NCBI RefSeq assembly: GCF_024436435.1
Contig: NZ_JAFMZP010000005.1
Coordinates: 208,073 to 272,072 of the forward strand
Direction of reading: 5' to 3'
DNA: 64,000 nt
From: Desertivirga xinjiangensis
GTDB lineage: Bacteria; Bacteroidota; Bacteroidia; Sphingobacteriales; Sphingobacteriaceae
In this document: in pieces, positions 45,280-54,897 of the stretch
Numbering within the stretch: position 1 is the stretch's first letter
Layout of the letters: every line of letters begins with the position of its first letter
Notes under the pieces: model-generated
Told to the model about the DNA's origin: nothing
The model's input: only the letters and a program-made list of their open reading frames with translations
Database searches by the model: none
Position numbers and translations under genes: made by a program

Positions 45280-47828
45280 TCCTAGTTATTATAACAAATA
45301 GTTTTATGTTATATTCTTTTACCAGTAATCGTCACAAGCTGATGGTGTTGTTGGCTATGCTTTTCTCTTTATCTTCCCTTGCCCAGGATGTTCATGAAAA
45401 GATGGAAGTAAGATGGCAGGTAGTAAAAGGGGATCCTGGTAAACCCGACACTGTATCAAGTTTAACACTTTACAATCGATCTGACGAAACCATTTCCTGT
45501 GAGAACTGGAGCTTGTGGTTCAATTTTATGCGGGCTATAGCTATTGGCTCTGTGGATGAAAGATTCAAAATAAGGCACAGCAATGGTGATCTGTATCAAC
45601 TCAGCTTTATTGATAAAAAACTTGTAATCCCTGCAAAAGACTCTATCACAATTAGCTTTACAACGAACGGCATCTTGCCGAATTTCACAGACGCACCCTC
45701 CGGGTTATATGTTACTTACGATGGTGCAGAGGAGAAAAAAGCCTATAAGGTAAAATACTCCTCAGAATCTGGCAAAAACTCTATGGGATATGCTTTGAGC
45801 AGACTGGCTGAGCAGTACGACGCTAATCAATTGGCTGAGACTGCGGCGAGGCAACAAGTTACCCCCTCTCCTTTAGCTCTGCAGCAGGGAGAGGGATCAT
45901 ACATTATTACGTCCCGGACCCTTTTATGGGCTGATCCTGTTTTTAGAAAAGAAGAGACGTATTTAAGAAAGTTTTTAAATCAGACTGCAGGCGTCCAGTT
46001 ACCTGAAAAAGCTAGCCGAAAAGACGGTTCGCATATAAAGATCCTTAACAACCCGGCTCTGGGAGAAGAGGAATACGAGCTATTAGTAAATAGAAATGGA
46101 ATTTCGATTAAGGCCGGAACAGCAAAAGGTGCGTTTTATGCAGTGCAGACAATTATGTCTTTATCTACAGCGGGAAACTGGAAGCTAAACTCTAAGAAGC
46201 TTGAGATTCCTTCTGTCACAATAAGAGACAAACCCAGGTTTGGATACCGGGGCCTGATGCTGGACGTGGCCCGTAATTTTCAGACCAAAGAATCTGTAAA
46301 ACGCATCATTGATGTGATGGCCCTGTATAAATTAAATACCCTCCATTGGCACTTGAACGATGATGAAGGCTGGAGACTAGAAATTCCGTCATTGCCGGAG
46401 TTGACAGAGGTCGGAAGCGTTAGAAGCGGGTCGTATCCGGATGGGAAATCTTTACAACCCTCATATGGCTCCGGTGCTGATGCTACTGAAAAAGCGTATT
46501 ACAGCGTCAGCGACTTTAAAGAAGTATTGAAATATGCAGCAGAGAGACACATACAGGTGATTACAGAGCTGGAAACACCAGGGCACGCGAGGGCAGCTAT
46601 CAAATCAATGGAGGCCAGGTATAATAAATATATGTTACTTGGGAACAAGCAGGAAGCTGAAAAGTACCTTTTACACGACATAAAGGACAAATCCGAATAT
46701 GTATCGGCACAACGCTGGAACGACAACGTGATGAATGTTGCTTTGCCTTCTGTTTACCGGTTTATTTCCACTGTTCTTGATGATATAAAAAGCATCTGCG
46801 AGGAGGCCGGTATTCCATTAAAAAAAGTACATCTTGGTGGCGACGAAGTGCCCAGGGGCGTATGGGAGAAGTCTCCGGAAATTGCCCGGCTTTGTGATAG
46901 TTTAAAGCTTGAATCCGTTCATGAGGTTTGGCCATATTATATCAGGAAAATAGCAGATCTGTGTAAGGCTAAGGATTTGGAGCTGGCAGGGTGGGAAGAG
47001 ATGGGAATGGTCAATAATGGAAAAGGCATGACCACTAATCCCCAATTAGTTGATGCAGGTATTCAGTTGGATGTATGGAACAATTTGGCGGGTGGGGGGC
47101 AGGAAGACCTGGCATACAAGCTTGCAAACGCTGGTTATAAAGTAGTTTTTACCAGCGCAAATAATTTCTATTTTGATTTGGCCTGGAAGGATACCTTTGA
47201 TGAGCCCGGGCATACATGGGCTGGTTTCACAAACCTCAGAAAATCCTATTCTTTCCTTCCGGAAAACTATTTCTTGAATATTTCTTACACCAATGCCGAA
47301 AACAAACTGGCTGAGGGATATTTTAATAAAAAAGAAGCGCTTACTGAAGAGGGCAAACGCAACCTTATAGGAATCAAGGGTGCGGTTTGGACAGAGAAGA
47401 TCCAGGATCAGGAAAGGCTCGAATACATGTTATTGCCTCGCTTAATTGCATTAGCCGAAAGGGCCTGGGCAGTAAAACCGGCATGGGAATCTGGTGCGAC
47501 GTTCAATCATGAAGATGCAACGATGGATTATGCACGCTTTATGAAACAATTGAGTTCAGCTGACCTTCCAAAACTGGACATCTTAAATGGCGGCTACTCC
47601 TATAGGCTTCCGGCTTTGGGACTTAAAATTCAGGAAGGACTTGTGTTATGCAATACAGAGTATCCCGGGTTTGACATCTATTACACTACTGATGGTACAC
47701 AGCCTGGATTAAGTTCTAATAAATATTCCAGACCCTTTTTACCAGATACGACAAAAACATACAAGTTCAATATAGTAACCGGCGGTGGAAGAAGCGGGGA
47801 TACTGTCTCATTAAAATTTAACCAATAA
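45276..47828 (+). CDS. GH20 beta-N-acetylhexosaminidase with chitobiase architecture
   Basis: 850 residues from the coupled ATG at 45276; the ATG at 45306 gives a shorter start. A signal peptide (LMVLLAMLFSLSSLAQ) is followed by a CHB_HEX N-terminal carbohydrate-binding domain (about 40-185; VRWQVVKGDPGKPDTVSSLT, ENWSLWFNF), a GH20b domain (about 200-310), the GH20 barrel (FGYRGLMLDVARNFQTKESV; LNTLHWHLNDDEGWRLEIP; catalytic HLGGDEVPRGVWE near residue 520) and a chitobiase C-terminal Ig-like domain (YPGFDIYYTTDGTQPGLSSN). The Asp-Glu pair is intact. It should release terminal GlcNAc or GalNAc from oligosaccharides in the periplasm. Confidence 0.92.
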   Translation: MILVIITNSFMLYSFTSNRHKLMVLLAMLFSLSSLAQDVHEKMEVRWQVVKGDPGKPDTVSSLTLYNRSDETISCENWSLWFNFMRAIAIGSVDERFKIRHSNGDLYQLSFIDKKLVIPAKDSITISFTTNGILPNFTDAPSGLYVTYDGAEEKKAYKVKYSSESGKNSMGYALSRLAEQYDANQLAETAARQQVTPSPLALQQGEGSYIITSRTLLWADPVFRKEETYLRKFLNQTAGVQLPEKASRKDGSHIKILNNPALGEEEYELLVNRNGISIKAGTAKGAFYAVQTIMSLSTAGNWKLNSKKLEIPSVTIRDKPRFGYRGLMLDVARNFQTKESVKRIIDVMALYKLNTLHWHLNDDEGWRLEIPSLPELTEVGSVRSGSYPDGKSLQPSYGSGADATEKAYYSVSDFKEVLKYAAERHIQVITELETPGHARAAIKSMEARYNKYMLLGNKQEAEKYLLHDIKDKSEYVSAQRWNDNVMNVALPSVYRFISTVLDDIKSICEEAGIPLKKVHLGGDEVPRGVWEKSPEIARLCDSLKLESVHEVWPYYIRKIADLCKAKDLELAGWEEMGMVNNGKGMTTNPQLVDAGIQLDVWNNLAGGGQEDLAYKLANAGYKVVFTSANNFYFDLAWKDTFDEPGHTWAGFTNLRKSYSFLPENYFLNISYTNAENKLAEGYFNKKEALTEEGKRNLIGIKGAVWTEKIQDQERLEYMLLPRLIALAERAWAVKPAWESGATFNHEDATMDYARFMKQLSSADLPKLDILNGGYSYRLPALGLKIQEGLVLCNTEYPGFDIYYTTDGTQPGLSSNKYSRPFLPDTTKTYKFNIVTGGGRSGDTVSLKFNQ

Positions 47829-47832
47829 GATT

Positions 47833-49485
47833 ATGTTAGCAATCAGGATTAACAAGCAGGCTATGATCTTGCTTTCGCTATTATTTTCGATGCCTGGCTT
47901 TTCGTGCAAGAAATCGAAAAGCGACGAGGGCGGCGAGCCAACCAAGCCTCCTTTGTCGGCCACGCATTCAATTATTCCTTTACCTCAATCGGTATTGTTC
48001 AGTGAGGATGAGTTTGTATTAGATAACTCGGTAAAAATAGTGGCGGCCGGGCAGCATTCTGCTGGCGTAGAACTACTAAATAAAGATTTAAACAAACTGG
48101 GCATTACCTTGAATAACGGTAGTGCCTCGGATCCTAAGACAATTACCATCTCCGAGAACAGCAGTTTAAACGCAGTCTCCTCCGAAATCAAAATCAACAA
48201 GAATAAGATTGATATTTCCGGTAAAGATGCAATATCAGTCTTTCATGCCATACAGACGTTCAGGCAGTATCTGTGGGACGCCAGACAAGACAAGAGTGCG
48301 GCTGAAATTACAATGAAGGGAGTGCTGATCCAAGACAAGGCCTCTTACGACTGGAGGGTTTTTCACATCGATGTTGCCAGGAACTTCTATACAAAGGATT
48401 ACTTGAAAAAACTGATCGATTGGATGGCGCTTTATAAACTAAACAAACTGCATTTGCATCTGACAGACGACCAGGGATGGCGTATTCCTATTCCGGGCTA
48501 TCCGGAGCTGATAGAACAAGGCAGCTGGCGTGTTTTTAATAAGTATGATCTGGAAAACGTAGAAAGGGCGAAATCTAACCCTATTTATGCGATAGACAAC
48601 AGGTTCGTATCGACCAAAGATGGTGAGAAGATCTATAAAGCGTCTTATACCAAAGCTGAGCTACAGGAAATTGTGGCTTACGCTGGTAAAAATTATATCG
48701 AGGTAATACCGGAAGTAGACATGCCAGGACATATGTTCTCGGCAATTAAAGCGTATCCATGGCTATCCGCAACGGGAACCGCAGGTTGGGGGGAAGAGTT
48801 TTCATATCCCATTTGCCCATGCAAACCAAACGTTAAACAGTTCGCATTAGCTATACTGGATGAATTGATGGCAATCTTTCCCTCTGAGTATATTCATATC
48901 GGAAATGACGAAGTCGATAAAACGACCTGGGAATCGTCGCCGGTTTGCCAGCAATATATGGCGGATAACAATCTCAGCAATGTTAAAGAAATTCAAAAGA
49001 CGTTCATCACTGAGCTGCAGTCTTACCTTGCGAGCAAAGGCAGAAAAGCAATCGTGTGGGACGACGCTACAGAGGTTGGCGTGAATGCTAATGCGGTGAT
49101 CACCTATTGGAGAGATTGGGTTACTCCCACGAATGCCCTGGCTAATGGGAACAGGTTTGTGATGACTCCCTGGACCTGGTTTTACCTGAGCAGCTCTTCG
49201 ACAGATGAAAGCATAACCACGCTGTACAATTTTAACCCCAGTCAAAGGTTCGGTACAGCCTTCAATAACAACATAGATGGCTACCAGGCCTCGGTGTTTA
49301 CAGAGAATATACCTTCCGAAGCTGCACTAGAATACTATGTATTTCCCAGGTTACAAGCCTTCGCAGAGTTTGTTTGGGCAAATAATAGAAGAGATCTTAG
49401 CTCTTTTACCAGGCGTTTAAATTCGCATATCCAGGCGATGGATAGGGAAGGGTTGAGATACAGGATGCCTGGTTCGCTAAAGTAA
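47833..49485 (+). CDS. GH20 beta-N-acetylhexosaminidase, lipoprotein
   Basis: 550 residues. The lipobox MPGFSCKKSK suggests an outer-membrane lipoprotein. A GH20b domain (about 35-165) precedes the catalytic barrel: WRVFHIDVARNFYTKDYLKK, LNKLHLHLTDDQGWRIPIP, VIPEVDMPGHMFSA, and HIGNDEVDKTTWESSP near residue 355. The catalytic Asp-Glu is present, but the residue before Asp is Asn, where most family members have Gly, Ala or Cys. It is unlike the preceding GH20 in layout and probably has different linkage or substrate preference, perhaps acting at the surface. It follows the first GH20 by 4 bases. Confidence 0.92.
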   Translation: MLAIRINKQAMILLSLLFSMPGFSCKKSKSDEGGEPTKPPLSATHSIIPLPQSVLFSEDEFVLDNSVKIVAAGQHSAGVELLNKDLNKLGITLNNGSASDPKTITISENSSLNAVSSEIKINKNKIDISGKDAISVFHAIQTFRQYLWDARQDKSAAEITMKGVLIQDKASYDWRVFHIDVARNFYTKDYLKKLIDWMALYKLNKLHLHLTDDQGWRIPIPGYPELIEQGSWRVFNKYDLENVERAKSNPIYAIDNRFVSTKDGEKIYKASYTKAELQEIVAYAGKNYIEVIPEVDMPGHMFSAIKAYPWLSATGTAGWGEEFSYPICPCKPNVKQFALAILDELMAIFPSEYIHIGNDEVDKTTWESSPVCQQYMADNNLSNVKEIQKTFITELQSYLASKGRKAIVWDDATEVGVNANAVITYWRDWVTPTNALANGNRFVMTPWTWFYLSSSSTDESITTLYNFNPSQRFGTAFNNNIDGYQASVFTENIPSEAALEYYVFPRLQAFAEFVWANNRRDLSSFTRRLNSHIQAMDREGLRYRMPGSLK

Positions 49486-49562
49486 TGAAGGTTACACGAA
49501 TGCTAAATGGTATTTGAGCATTTGTTTACTGATAAGAAATCGTTAATCAATCCAATATAATT

Positions 49563-50318
49563 ATGAAAAAAACCACAAAGTTTCTAGTGATGCTATTCCT
49601 GATGCACTCTGTATTAATTTCCTGTAAAAAGGATAAGGCTGAAGAACCGGAAGAAGAACAGGAAAAAGAACTGTTGACTAAAGCGCCAACTGTTGCACCA
49701 GCATCCCTTTATTTAATTCTTTCTGCAGGTTCCAGCGTAGAACTAATTAAAGAAGGCAGTGTGTTCAGCACACCTGTTTATGTTCCTTTAGAGGACAGTA
49801 AAGACTATTCTTTTAATACTAAGGCGGATGGTAGTGGCACCACCTATTGTATAAAGGAACCACTGTCTGCTTATGAGTATGCCAACGATGATAAAGTTGC
49901 TTGGGAAGACCCTTTACTGGAAGTTGTTCAGGGAAAGGGTAAATTTAATGTAGCGAGATCTCAGGCTTATAAGCTGTCTCTCGATTTCAGTAAAGCCCAG
50001 GTAAGCTGGCAATACTACAACATTAAGCTCTTTTACTATACGAACTGGGAGCAGAGAACGGAAGTACAGCTAAGTTACAAACATCCGCTTACATTTGAAA
50101 AAGTTCTGGCCCTTCCGGCAAATAACAACCTGAAGTTCTACTCAGTAAACCCCGATTGGTACGAGTGGGGCGGCAGTGATGAGAATAGTCTGACTGGCAC
50201 TTTGACCCTGGCTGGCGGAAAAGATATAGTTGCGGTTAAGGAGGCTGCTAACTATAAAGTAAGTATTACCCTGAATAATAGTCTTGCACAAGGCACCTAT
50301 TCTTTCACTAAGCAATAA
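49563..50318 (+). CDS. SusE/SusF-position surface glycan-binding lipoprotein, unknown family
   Basis: 251 residues. Lipobox SVLISCKKDK followed by an acidic linker (EEPEEEQEKEL). The rest is beta-rich, with aromatic residues suited to sugar stacking (VSWQYYNIKLFYYTNW; YSVNPDWYEWGGSD). I recognise no named domain, but position after SusD and the enzymes, size and lipoprotein signal fit a surface glycan-binding protein. The 14-bp motif shared with the susC upstream region ends 9 bases before its ATG, so it may have its own promoter. Confidence 0.7.
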   Translation: MKKTTKFLVMLFLMHSVLISCKKDKAEEPEEEQEKELLTKAPTVAPASLYLILSAGSSVELIKEGSVFSTPVYVPLEDSKDYSFNTKADGSGTTYCIKEPLSAYEYANDDKVAWEDPLLEVVQGKGKFNVARSQAYKLSLDFSKAQVSWQYYNIKLFYYTNWEQRTEVQLSYKHPLTFEKVLALPANNNLKFYSVNPDWYEWGGSDENSLTGTLTLAGGKDIVAVKEAANYKVSITLNNSLAQGTYSFTKQ

Positions 50319-50383
50319 TATATGCTTTACCTATAAGAACTGGGAGCCTGTTATAACGACTTTTAGTTAATCTTTATTTAAAG

Positions 50384-50415
50384 AAAGCCTTCTTCCCTAA
50401 AAGGAAGAAAGCTTT
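50384..50415 (+). terminator. Hairpin ending the beta-hexosaminidase PUL
   Basis: AAAGCCTTCTTCC (50384-50396) pairs with GGAAGAAAGCTTT (50403-50415) with one mismatch, followed by TCAGTTTT. Likely terminator with a modest T tract. Confidence 0.6.
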
Positions 50416-50583
50416 TCAGTTTTAATAGAGTCCCTCATCTTGCCTTTCTGTTAAAAACCAAATTTATTTCATCAAATTTCAATACATTGCAGCCTTTTTT
50501 ATAAAAGTGTTTGTCCGGGCTTAAACGTGTATAAGTAGCCCCAGGATATAAATCTTAAAATACATCTGGTTATTACATATTTA

Positions 50584-51921
50584 ATGAGTATAGAGTCAAA
50601 TTTTTCAAATACTTTTAAACCCTTGCAAGCCTCCCGTATAGCGATCATTGGGCTGGGCTATGTCGGACTTCCTTTGGCAGTCGCAATGTCGAAAAAGTAT
50701 AGAGTAACCGGCTTTGATATAAATAAGGTCAGAGTAGCTGAACTTCTTGAAGGCCATGACAGTACCCTGGAAGTTGAGGATGAAGATCTTAAAGATGTTC
50801 TGGTCGCTTCTTCAGAGGCATTAGAAAGTCGGAAAACCGGCTTTTTCCCTTCTGCAGATGTTTCATCCATTGCATCCTGCAATATATTTATTGTGACGGT
50901 GCCAACTCCAACTGACAAGCATAACAGACCGGTATTGACTCCAATGTTAAAAGCAAGTGAGACTTTAGGAGCTGTGTTAAAGCAAGGAGATGTAGTTATC
51001 TACGAAAGTACGGTTTATCCGGGCGTTACTGAAGACGAATGTGTACCTGTCCTGGAAAAAATCTCTGGCCTCAAATTCAATGAAGACTTTTACGTTGGAT
51101 ATTCACCCGAGAGAATCAATCCGGGTGATAAAGAGCATACAGTAACCAAGATATTAAAAGTAACCTCAGGCAGTACGCCTGAAGCCGCCGAATACATTGA
51201 TCAGCTGTACCGTTCTGTTATTACAGCAGGAACATTTAAAGCTTCAAGTATCCGTGTCGCCGAAGCCGCAAAGGTTATAGAAAATTCCCAGAGAGATATC
51301 AATATTGCATTTGTTAATGAGCTGGCAAAAATTTTCAACTTGCTTAACATAGATACTAAGGAGGTACTGGAAGCCGCATCGACAAAGTGGAATTTCCTTA
51401 CTTTTAAACCTGGTTTGGTAGGGGGGCATTGTATCGGTGTAGATCCTTATTACCTGGCACAGAAGGCCCAGGAAGTAGGTTATCATCCTGAGATCATACT
51501 CGCAGGCCGTCGCCTTAATGACAGCATGGGGAAGCATGTCGCCATGGAGCTTATAAAGCACATGATGAGAAAGAACATCAAGGTGATGGAATCGAAGGTA
51601 CTCGTACTTGGATTTACTTTTAAAGAGAATTGCCCAGACATACGTAACACAAAGGTTATATCAATTGTAGAAGAGCTAAAAGCATTTGATATTGATGTTG
51701 ATATACATGATCCCTGGGCAGACGCATCTGAAGTAAAGCATGAATACGGCCTTGAGGTCTTACCAGGGTTGCAAGAACCGGATTTAAGCCAGTATTCTGG
51801 AATAATACTGGCTGTGGCACATAAAGAATTTGCAAACCTTGCCATTAAGAAAAGCGATGCCTGTGTGGTGTATGATGTAAAAGGTATTTTGGCTAAAGAC
51901 CTGGTTGACGCGAGATTATAA
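50584..51921 (+). CDS. tviB: Nucleotide sugar dehydrogenase (UDP-N-acetylhexosamine 6-dehydrogenase, TviB/WbpO type)
   Basis: 445 residues. NAD-binding motif [20 protein letters not shown]; central UDP-glucose/GDP-mannose dehydrogenase domain with [19 protein letters not shown] and [16 protein letters not shown]; catalytic Cys in [19 protein letters not shown]-terminal substrate-binding domain ([20 protein letters not shown]). The NPGDKEHTV segment is typical of the TviB/WbpO group that oxidises UDP-GlcNAc or UDP-GalNAc to the uronic acid. It is followed 23 bases later by an epimerase, as in tviBC. The symbol is by similarity only. Confidence 0.85.
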   Translation: MSIESNFSNTFKPLQASRIAIIGLGYVGLPLAVAMSKKYRVTGFDINKVRVAELLEGHDSTLEVEDEDLKDVLVASSEALESRKTGFFPSADVSSIASCNIFIVTVPTPTDKHNRPVLTPMLKASETLGAVLKQGDVVIYESTVYPGVTEDECVPVLEKISGLKFNEDFYVGYSPERINPGDKEHTVTKILKVTSGSTPEAAEYIDQLYRSVITAGTFKASSIRVAEAAKVIENSQRDINIAFVNELAKIFNLLNIDTKEVLEAASTKWNFLTFKPGLVGGHCIGVDPYYLAQKAQEVGYHPEIILAGRRLNDSMGKHVAMELIKHMMRKNIKVMESKVLVLGFTFKENCPDIRNTKVISIVEELKAFDIDVDIHDPWADASEVKHEYGLEVLPGLQEPDLSQYSGIILAVAHKEFANLAIKKSDACVVYDVKGILAKDLVDARL

Positions 51922-51944
51922 TTTATAAGGTAAAGATCATTAAA

Positions 51945-52994
51945 TTGACAGATCAAACAATAAATAATTCGAAGGTACTGGTTACCGGTGGGGCCGGTTT
52001 TATAGGTTCAAATCTTTGTGAAGTCCTCGTAGCTCAAAACAATGAGGTTATATGCCTCGACAATTTTTCTACAGGAAAAAAGGAGAATATTGAGGCACTA
52101 TTGTCAGAACCTAATTTTAAGCTCATTGAAGGCGATATCCGAAATTACGAAGATTGTAAAAACGCAGTGGACGGTTGTGATATTGTACTTCATCAGGCAG
52201 CCCTTGGCTCGGTTCCCCGTAGTATTCAGGACCCTATGACGACTACTGATGTTAATATAGGTGGATTTGTGAAAATGCTGCATGCTGCCTCGGAAGCAAA
52301 AGTAAAACGATTTGTTTATGCAGCTAGTTCTTCTACGTATGGTGATCATCCGGACCTGCCAAAACAAGAGCACATTATCGGTAAATCATTAAGCCCATAT
52401 GCCATTACAAAATATGTTGATGAATTATTCGCTGAGAATTTCTCGGCAATTTATGGCATCGAAACGATCGGCTTACGATATTTCAATGTATTTGGAAAGA
52501 AACAGGATCCTTTTGGAGCCTATGCCGCTGTAATACCCAAATTTGTATCCCAGTTAATAAGACATGAAGAACCAGTTATTAATGGGGATGGTTCATACAG
52601 CCGCGATTTTACTTATATTGACAATGTGATTCTGGCGAACCAGCTTGCTGCAATTACACCATCGGAAAAATTACGGGAAAGGCAAGATGCTTATTACGAG
52701 ACGATAAATAAAACGCGTCCAAAGGCTAATGCTGTGTGTGAAATTTTTAACGTTGCCTGTGGCGAGCAAACAAGCCTGCTACAATTGTTCAATTATCTAA
52801 AAGAGAACCTTTCTGTTTATGATGCAGCCATCGCTCAACTGCAACCACATTTCGCGGTTAATCGTAAGGGTGATGTCCCGCATTCTTTAGCAGACATCTC
52901 GAAAGGAAAATTACTTTTTGGATACCATCCGCTTTATCCGGTCAAAGAAGGATTGAAGGATGCCACCAGCTGGTATTGGCAAAATCTAAAATAG
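51945..52994 (+). CDS. tviC: NAD-dependent UDP-sugar 4-epimerase (TviC/WbpP type SDR)
   Basis: 349 residues from a TTG at 51945, the only start that keeps the complete Rossmann motif VLVTGGAGFIGSNLCEVL close to the N-terminus. Further motifs: VDGCDIVLHQAALGSVPRSI, YAASSSTYGDHPDLPK, catalytic Tyr/Lys in SPYAITKYVDELFAENF, and YSRDFTYIDNVILAN. The long insert near residue 245 (NKTRPKANAV) is typical of the WbpP group, which interconverts UDP-GlcNAc(A) and UDP-GalNAc(A). With the dehydrogenase it makes UDP-GalNAcA, a precursor for surface polysaccharide. No glycosyltransferase is nearby. Confidence 0.83.
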   Translation: MTDQTINNSKVLVTGGAGFIGSNLCEVLVAQNNEVICLDNFSTGKKENIEALLSEPNFKLIEGDIRNYEDCKNAVDGCDIVLHQAALGSVPRSIQDPMTTTDVNIGGFVKMLHAASEAKVKRFVYAASSSTYGDHPDLPKQEHIIGKSLSPYAITKYVDELFAENFSAIYGIETIGLRYFNVFGKKQDPFGAYAAVIPKFVSQLIRHEEPVINGDGSYSRDFTYIDNVILANQLAAITPSEKLRERQDAYYETINKTRPKANAVCEIFNVACGEQTSLLQLFNYLKENLSVYDAAIAQLQPHFAVNRKGDVPHSLADISKGKLLFGYHPLYPVKEGLKDATSWYWQNLK

Positions 52995-53028
52995 GTACAG
53001 CCAGAAAAGTTTCGTTCTAAAACAATAG

Positions 53029-53067
53029 CAGCTCTTATCAGTTGGTAACTGAATAAACCAAGGGCTG
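53029..53067 (+). promoter_or_regulatory. Two-part hairpin just before the DUF1264 start codon
   Basis: CAGCTCTT (53029-53036) pairs with AAGGGCTG (53060-53067) and encloses a second stem, CAGTT/AACTG (53039-53051). The outer stem ends 2 bases before the ATG at 53070, so it could hide the ribosome binding site or act as the terminator of the epimerase transcript. Confidence 0.35.
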
Positions 53068-53069
53068 TT

Positions 53070-53825
53070 ATGAAACAAATTATTTCTGTATTTCTTTTAA
53101 CGGGCACTGTTTTGTTGTACAGCTGTGGCGGAAACAACACCGATTCAAATGTCGATGCGCCCGGTCAGAAAAAGGATGCTAAATCAAAAACTCTTGAACT
53201 TGGTGCGCACATTTTGCAATCAAAATCACCGTTAAAAAGGATAAGCGCCTATCTCAATGGCTTTCACTTTTATAATGGTAATCCGGGAGCACAGATGGAA
53301 GCCCACCATTACGTATCGCAATTAAACGAAGACGTTCATCAGGCGATCATCTATGACGGAAACCAGGAGGACGCCAAAATTATGGGCATTGAATATATTA
53401 TTTCAGAGCGTTTGTTTAAAACCTTAGCCCCGGAAGAGAAAAAACTTTGGCATTCACATCACTATGAGGTAAAGTCTGGTGAACTGATTGCTCCTGGCTT
53501 ACCTGATGTAGCCGAGCATGAACTTATGGAAAAACTGGTTTCAACTTATGGAAAAACTATCCATACCTGGCATACTGATCAGCACAGGAAGCTTCCCCTT
53601 GGTTCGCCAATGATCATGATGGGCTTTACAAAAGACGGACAAATAGACCAAGAGCTTTTGACACAGAGAGATAAACGCTTTAATGTGTCGGTAAGTGAAA
53701 AAAGGAAACAAAGGGAAGATATCCCGATGCCGGCTGTCGATCCACTTGCAAATGCCTGGGAAAAAGGCGAAATTCGCCAGTTCACTATCACTAATAAGCC
53801 GGACAGTGCTTTGCATAAGCATTGA
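53070..53825 (+). CDS. DUF1264 (oil body-associated protein-like) lipoprotein
   Basis: 251 residues. Lipobox LLYSCGGN. The DUF1264 pattern covers most of the mature protein: FHFYNGNPGAQMEAHHYVSQ, HQAIIYDGNQEDAKIMGIEY, ISERLFKTLAPEEKKLWHSH, HYEVKSGELIAPGLPDVAEH, KTIHTWHTDQHRKLPLGSP. Plant members coat oil bodies; bacterial members have no known role. Conserved His residues (AHHY, WHSHHYE, HTWHTDQH) could bind a ligand or metal (inference). A terminator lies downstream. Confidence 0.82.
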   Translation: MKQIISVFLLTGTVLLYSCGGNNTDSNVDAPGQKKDAKSKTLELGAHILQSKSPLKRISAYLNGFHFYNGNPGAQMEAHHYVSQLNEDVHQAIIYDGNQEDAKIMGIEYIISERLFKTLAPEEKKLWHSHHYEVKSGELIAPGLPDVAEHELMEKLVSTYGKTIHTWHTDQHRKLPLGSPMIMMGFTKDGQIDQELLTQRDKRFNVSVSEKRKQREDIPMPAVDPLANAWEKGEIRQFTITNKPDSALHKH

Positions 53826-53864
53826 TGTATCTTTCATGCGTGTCGAATACTTTTTTAATTCCCC

Positions 53865-53900
53865 AAGAAAAGATATATTGCCTCATGTATCTTTTCTTTC
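53865..53900 (+). terminator. Hairpin after the DUF1264 gene
   Basis: AAGAAAAGATA (53865-53875) is fully complementary to TATCTTTTCTT (53888-53898), loop 12 bases. It ends 9 bases before the next ATG (53908), so it may also affect translation of that gene. Confidence 0.55.
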
Positions 53901-53907
53901 CTAAACA

Positions 53908-54897
53908 ATGATCAATTCCATCTTTGATAAACTGTATAACGAAGGTGTATTGAGCGACAGAAGTTTCCAAAAAATCAGGGACAGCCAGAAATCTCCATTG
54001 TTTTCGGTTCATTGGGAATTAAAAACGGTATTGTATCTGGGAATACTGCTTTTGAGTACAGGCCTCGGTATAATCGTATACAAGAACATTGATTCAATAA
54101 GTCACCAGGTTGTATTATTGTTTATCGCTGCCCTTACTGCGGGCTGTTTCACCTGGTGTGATAAAATAAAAGCACCATTTAGTTTTGAAAAAGTAGAGTC
54201 GCCAGGTTCCTTTTTTGACTATATACTTTTGCTGGGAACTCTTAGTTTTCTAAGTTTTGTTGGATACTTGCAATTCCAGTACGAAGTTTTTGGCAACAGG
54301 TATGGTTTAGCAACCTTCTTACCGATGCTTGTACTTTTCTTTATTGCTTACTATTTTGACCATATTGGAATTTTAACCCTTGCAATTACCAACCTGGCTG
54401 TATGGATGGGAGTGGCGCTTACTCCTAAAGATCTTATAAGAAGTGTAGATGTCTCCGACGAAAGATTGATCTATACTTATCTGGGGCTCGGAGTTTTACT
54501 CCTGACAAGCGGATATTGTACCATCAGGCTGGATATCAAGAGACATTTCTCTTTTAGTTATTTTCATTTTGGCGTGCACCTAACCTTTATTGCTTTGTTA
54601 TCAGGATTCTTTTTTTATGATTACGGCCCAGCCCTGGTCTGGCTGGTATTATTACTGATCATCAGTTGGCTGATCTATCGTCAGGCTCTAACCAGGGGAT
54701 CCTTCTATTTTGCAATGCTTGCTGTTATTTACGGTTATATCGGCATTAGCAGCTTTACCATGCGAAGCCTTTTCATGTTAAAAGACGATGCTGTGTTATT
54801 TCTCGGCTTCTCCTATTTCATCCTTTCAGGAATTGGGGTAATCCTGTTTTTAATAAACACTAATAAAAAAATGCAACGTGATGATCATTTACAATAA
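53908..54897 (+). CDS. DUF2157-type multi-pass membrane protein
   Basis: 329 residues. A short cytoplasmic N-terminus (FDKLYNEGVLSDRSFQKIRD) resembles the DUF2157 start. About eight to nine membrane helices follow, such as VLYLGILLLSTGLGIIVY and ILTLAITNLAVWMGVAL. Function is unknown. The last 20 bases overlap the start of the next membrane protein gene, and the two probably act as a pair. Confidence 0.75.
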   Translation: MINSIFDKLYNEGVLSDRSFQKIRDSQKSPLFSVHWELKTVLYLGILLLSTGLGIIVYKNIDSISHQVVLLFIAALTAGCFTWCDKIKAPFSFEKVESPGSFFDYILLLGTLSFLSFVGYLQFQYEVFGNRYGLATFLPMLVLFFIAYYFDHIGILTLAITNLAVWMGVALTPKDLIRSVDVSDERLIYTYLGLGVLLLTSGYCTIRLDIKRHFSFSYFHFGVHLTFIALLSGFFFYDYGPALVWLVLLLIISWLIYRQALTRGSFYFAMLAVIYGYIGISSFTMRSLFMLKDDAVLFLGFSYFILSGIGVILFLINTNKKMQRDDHLQ

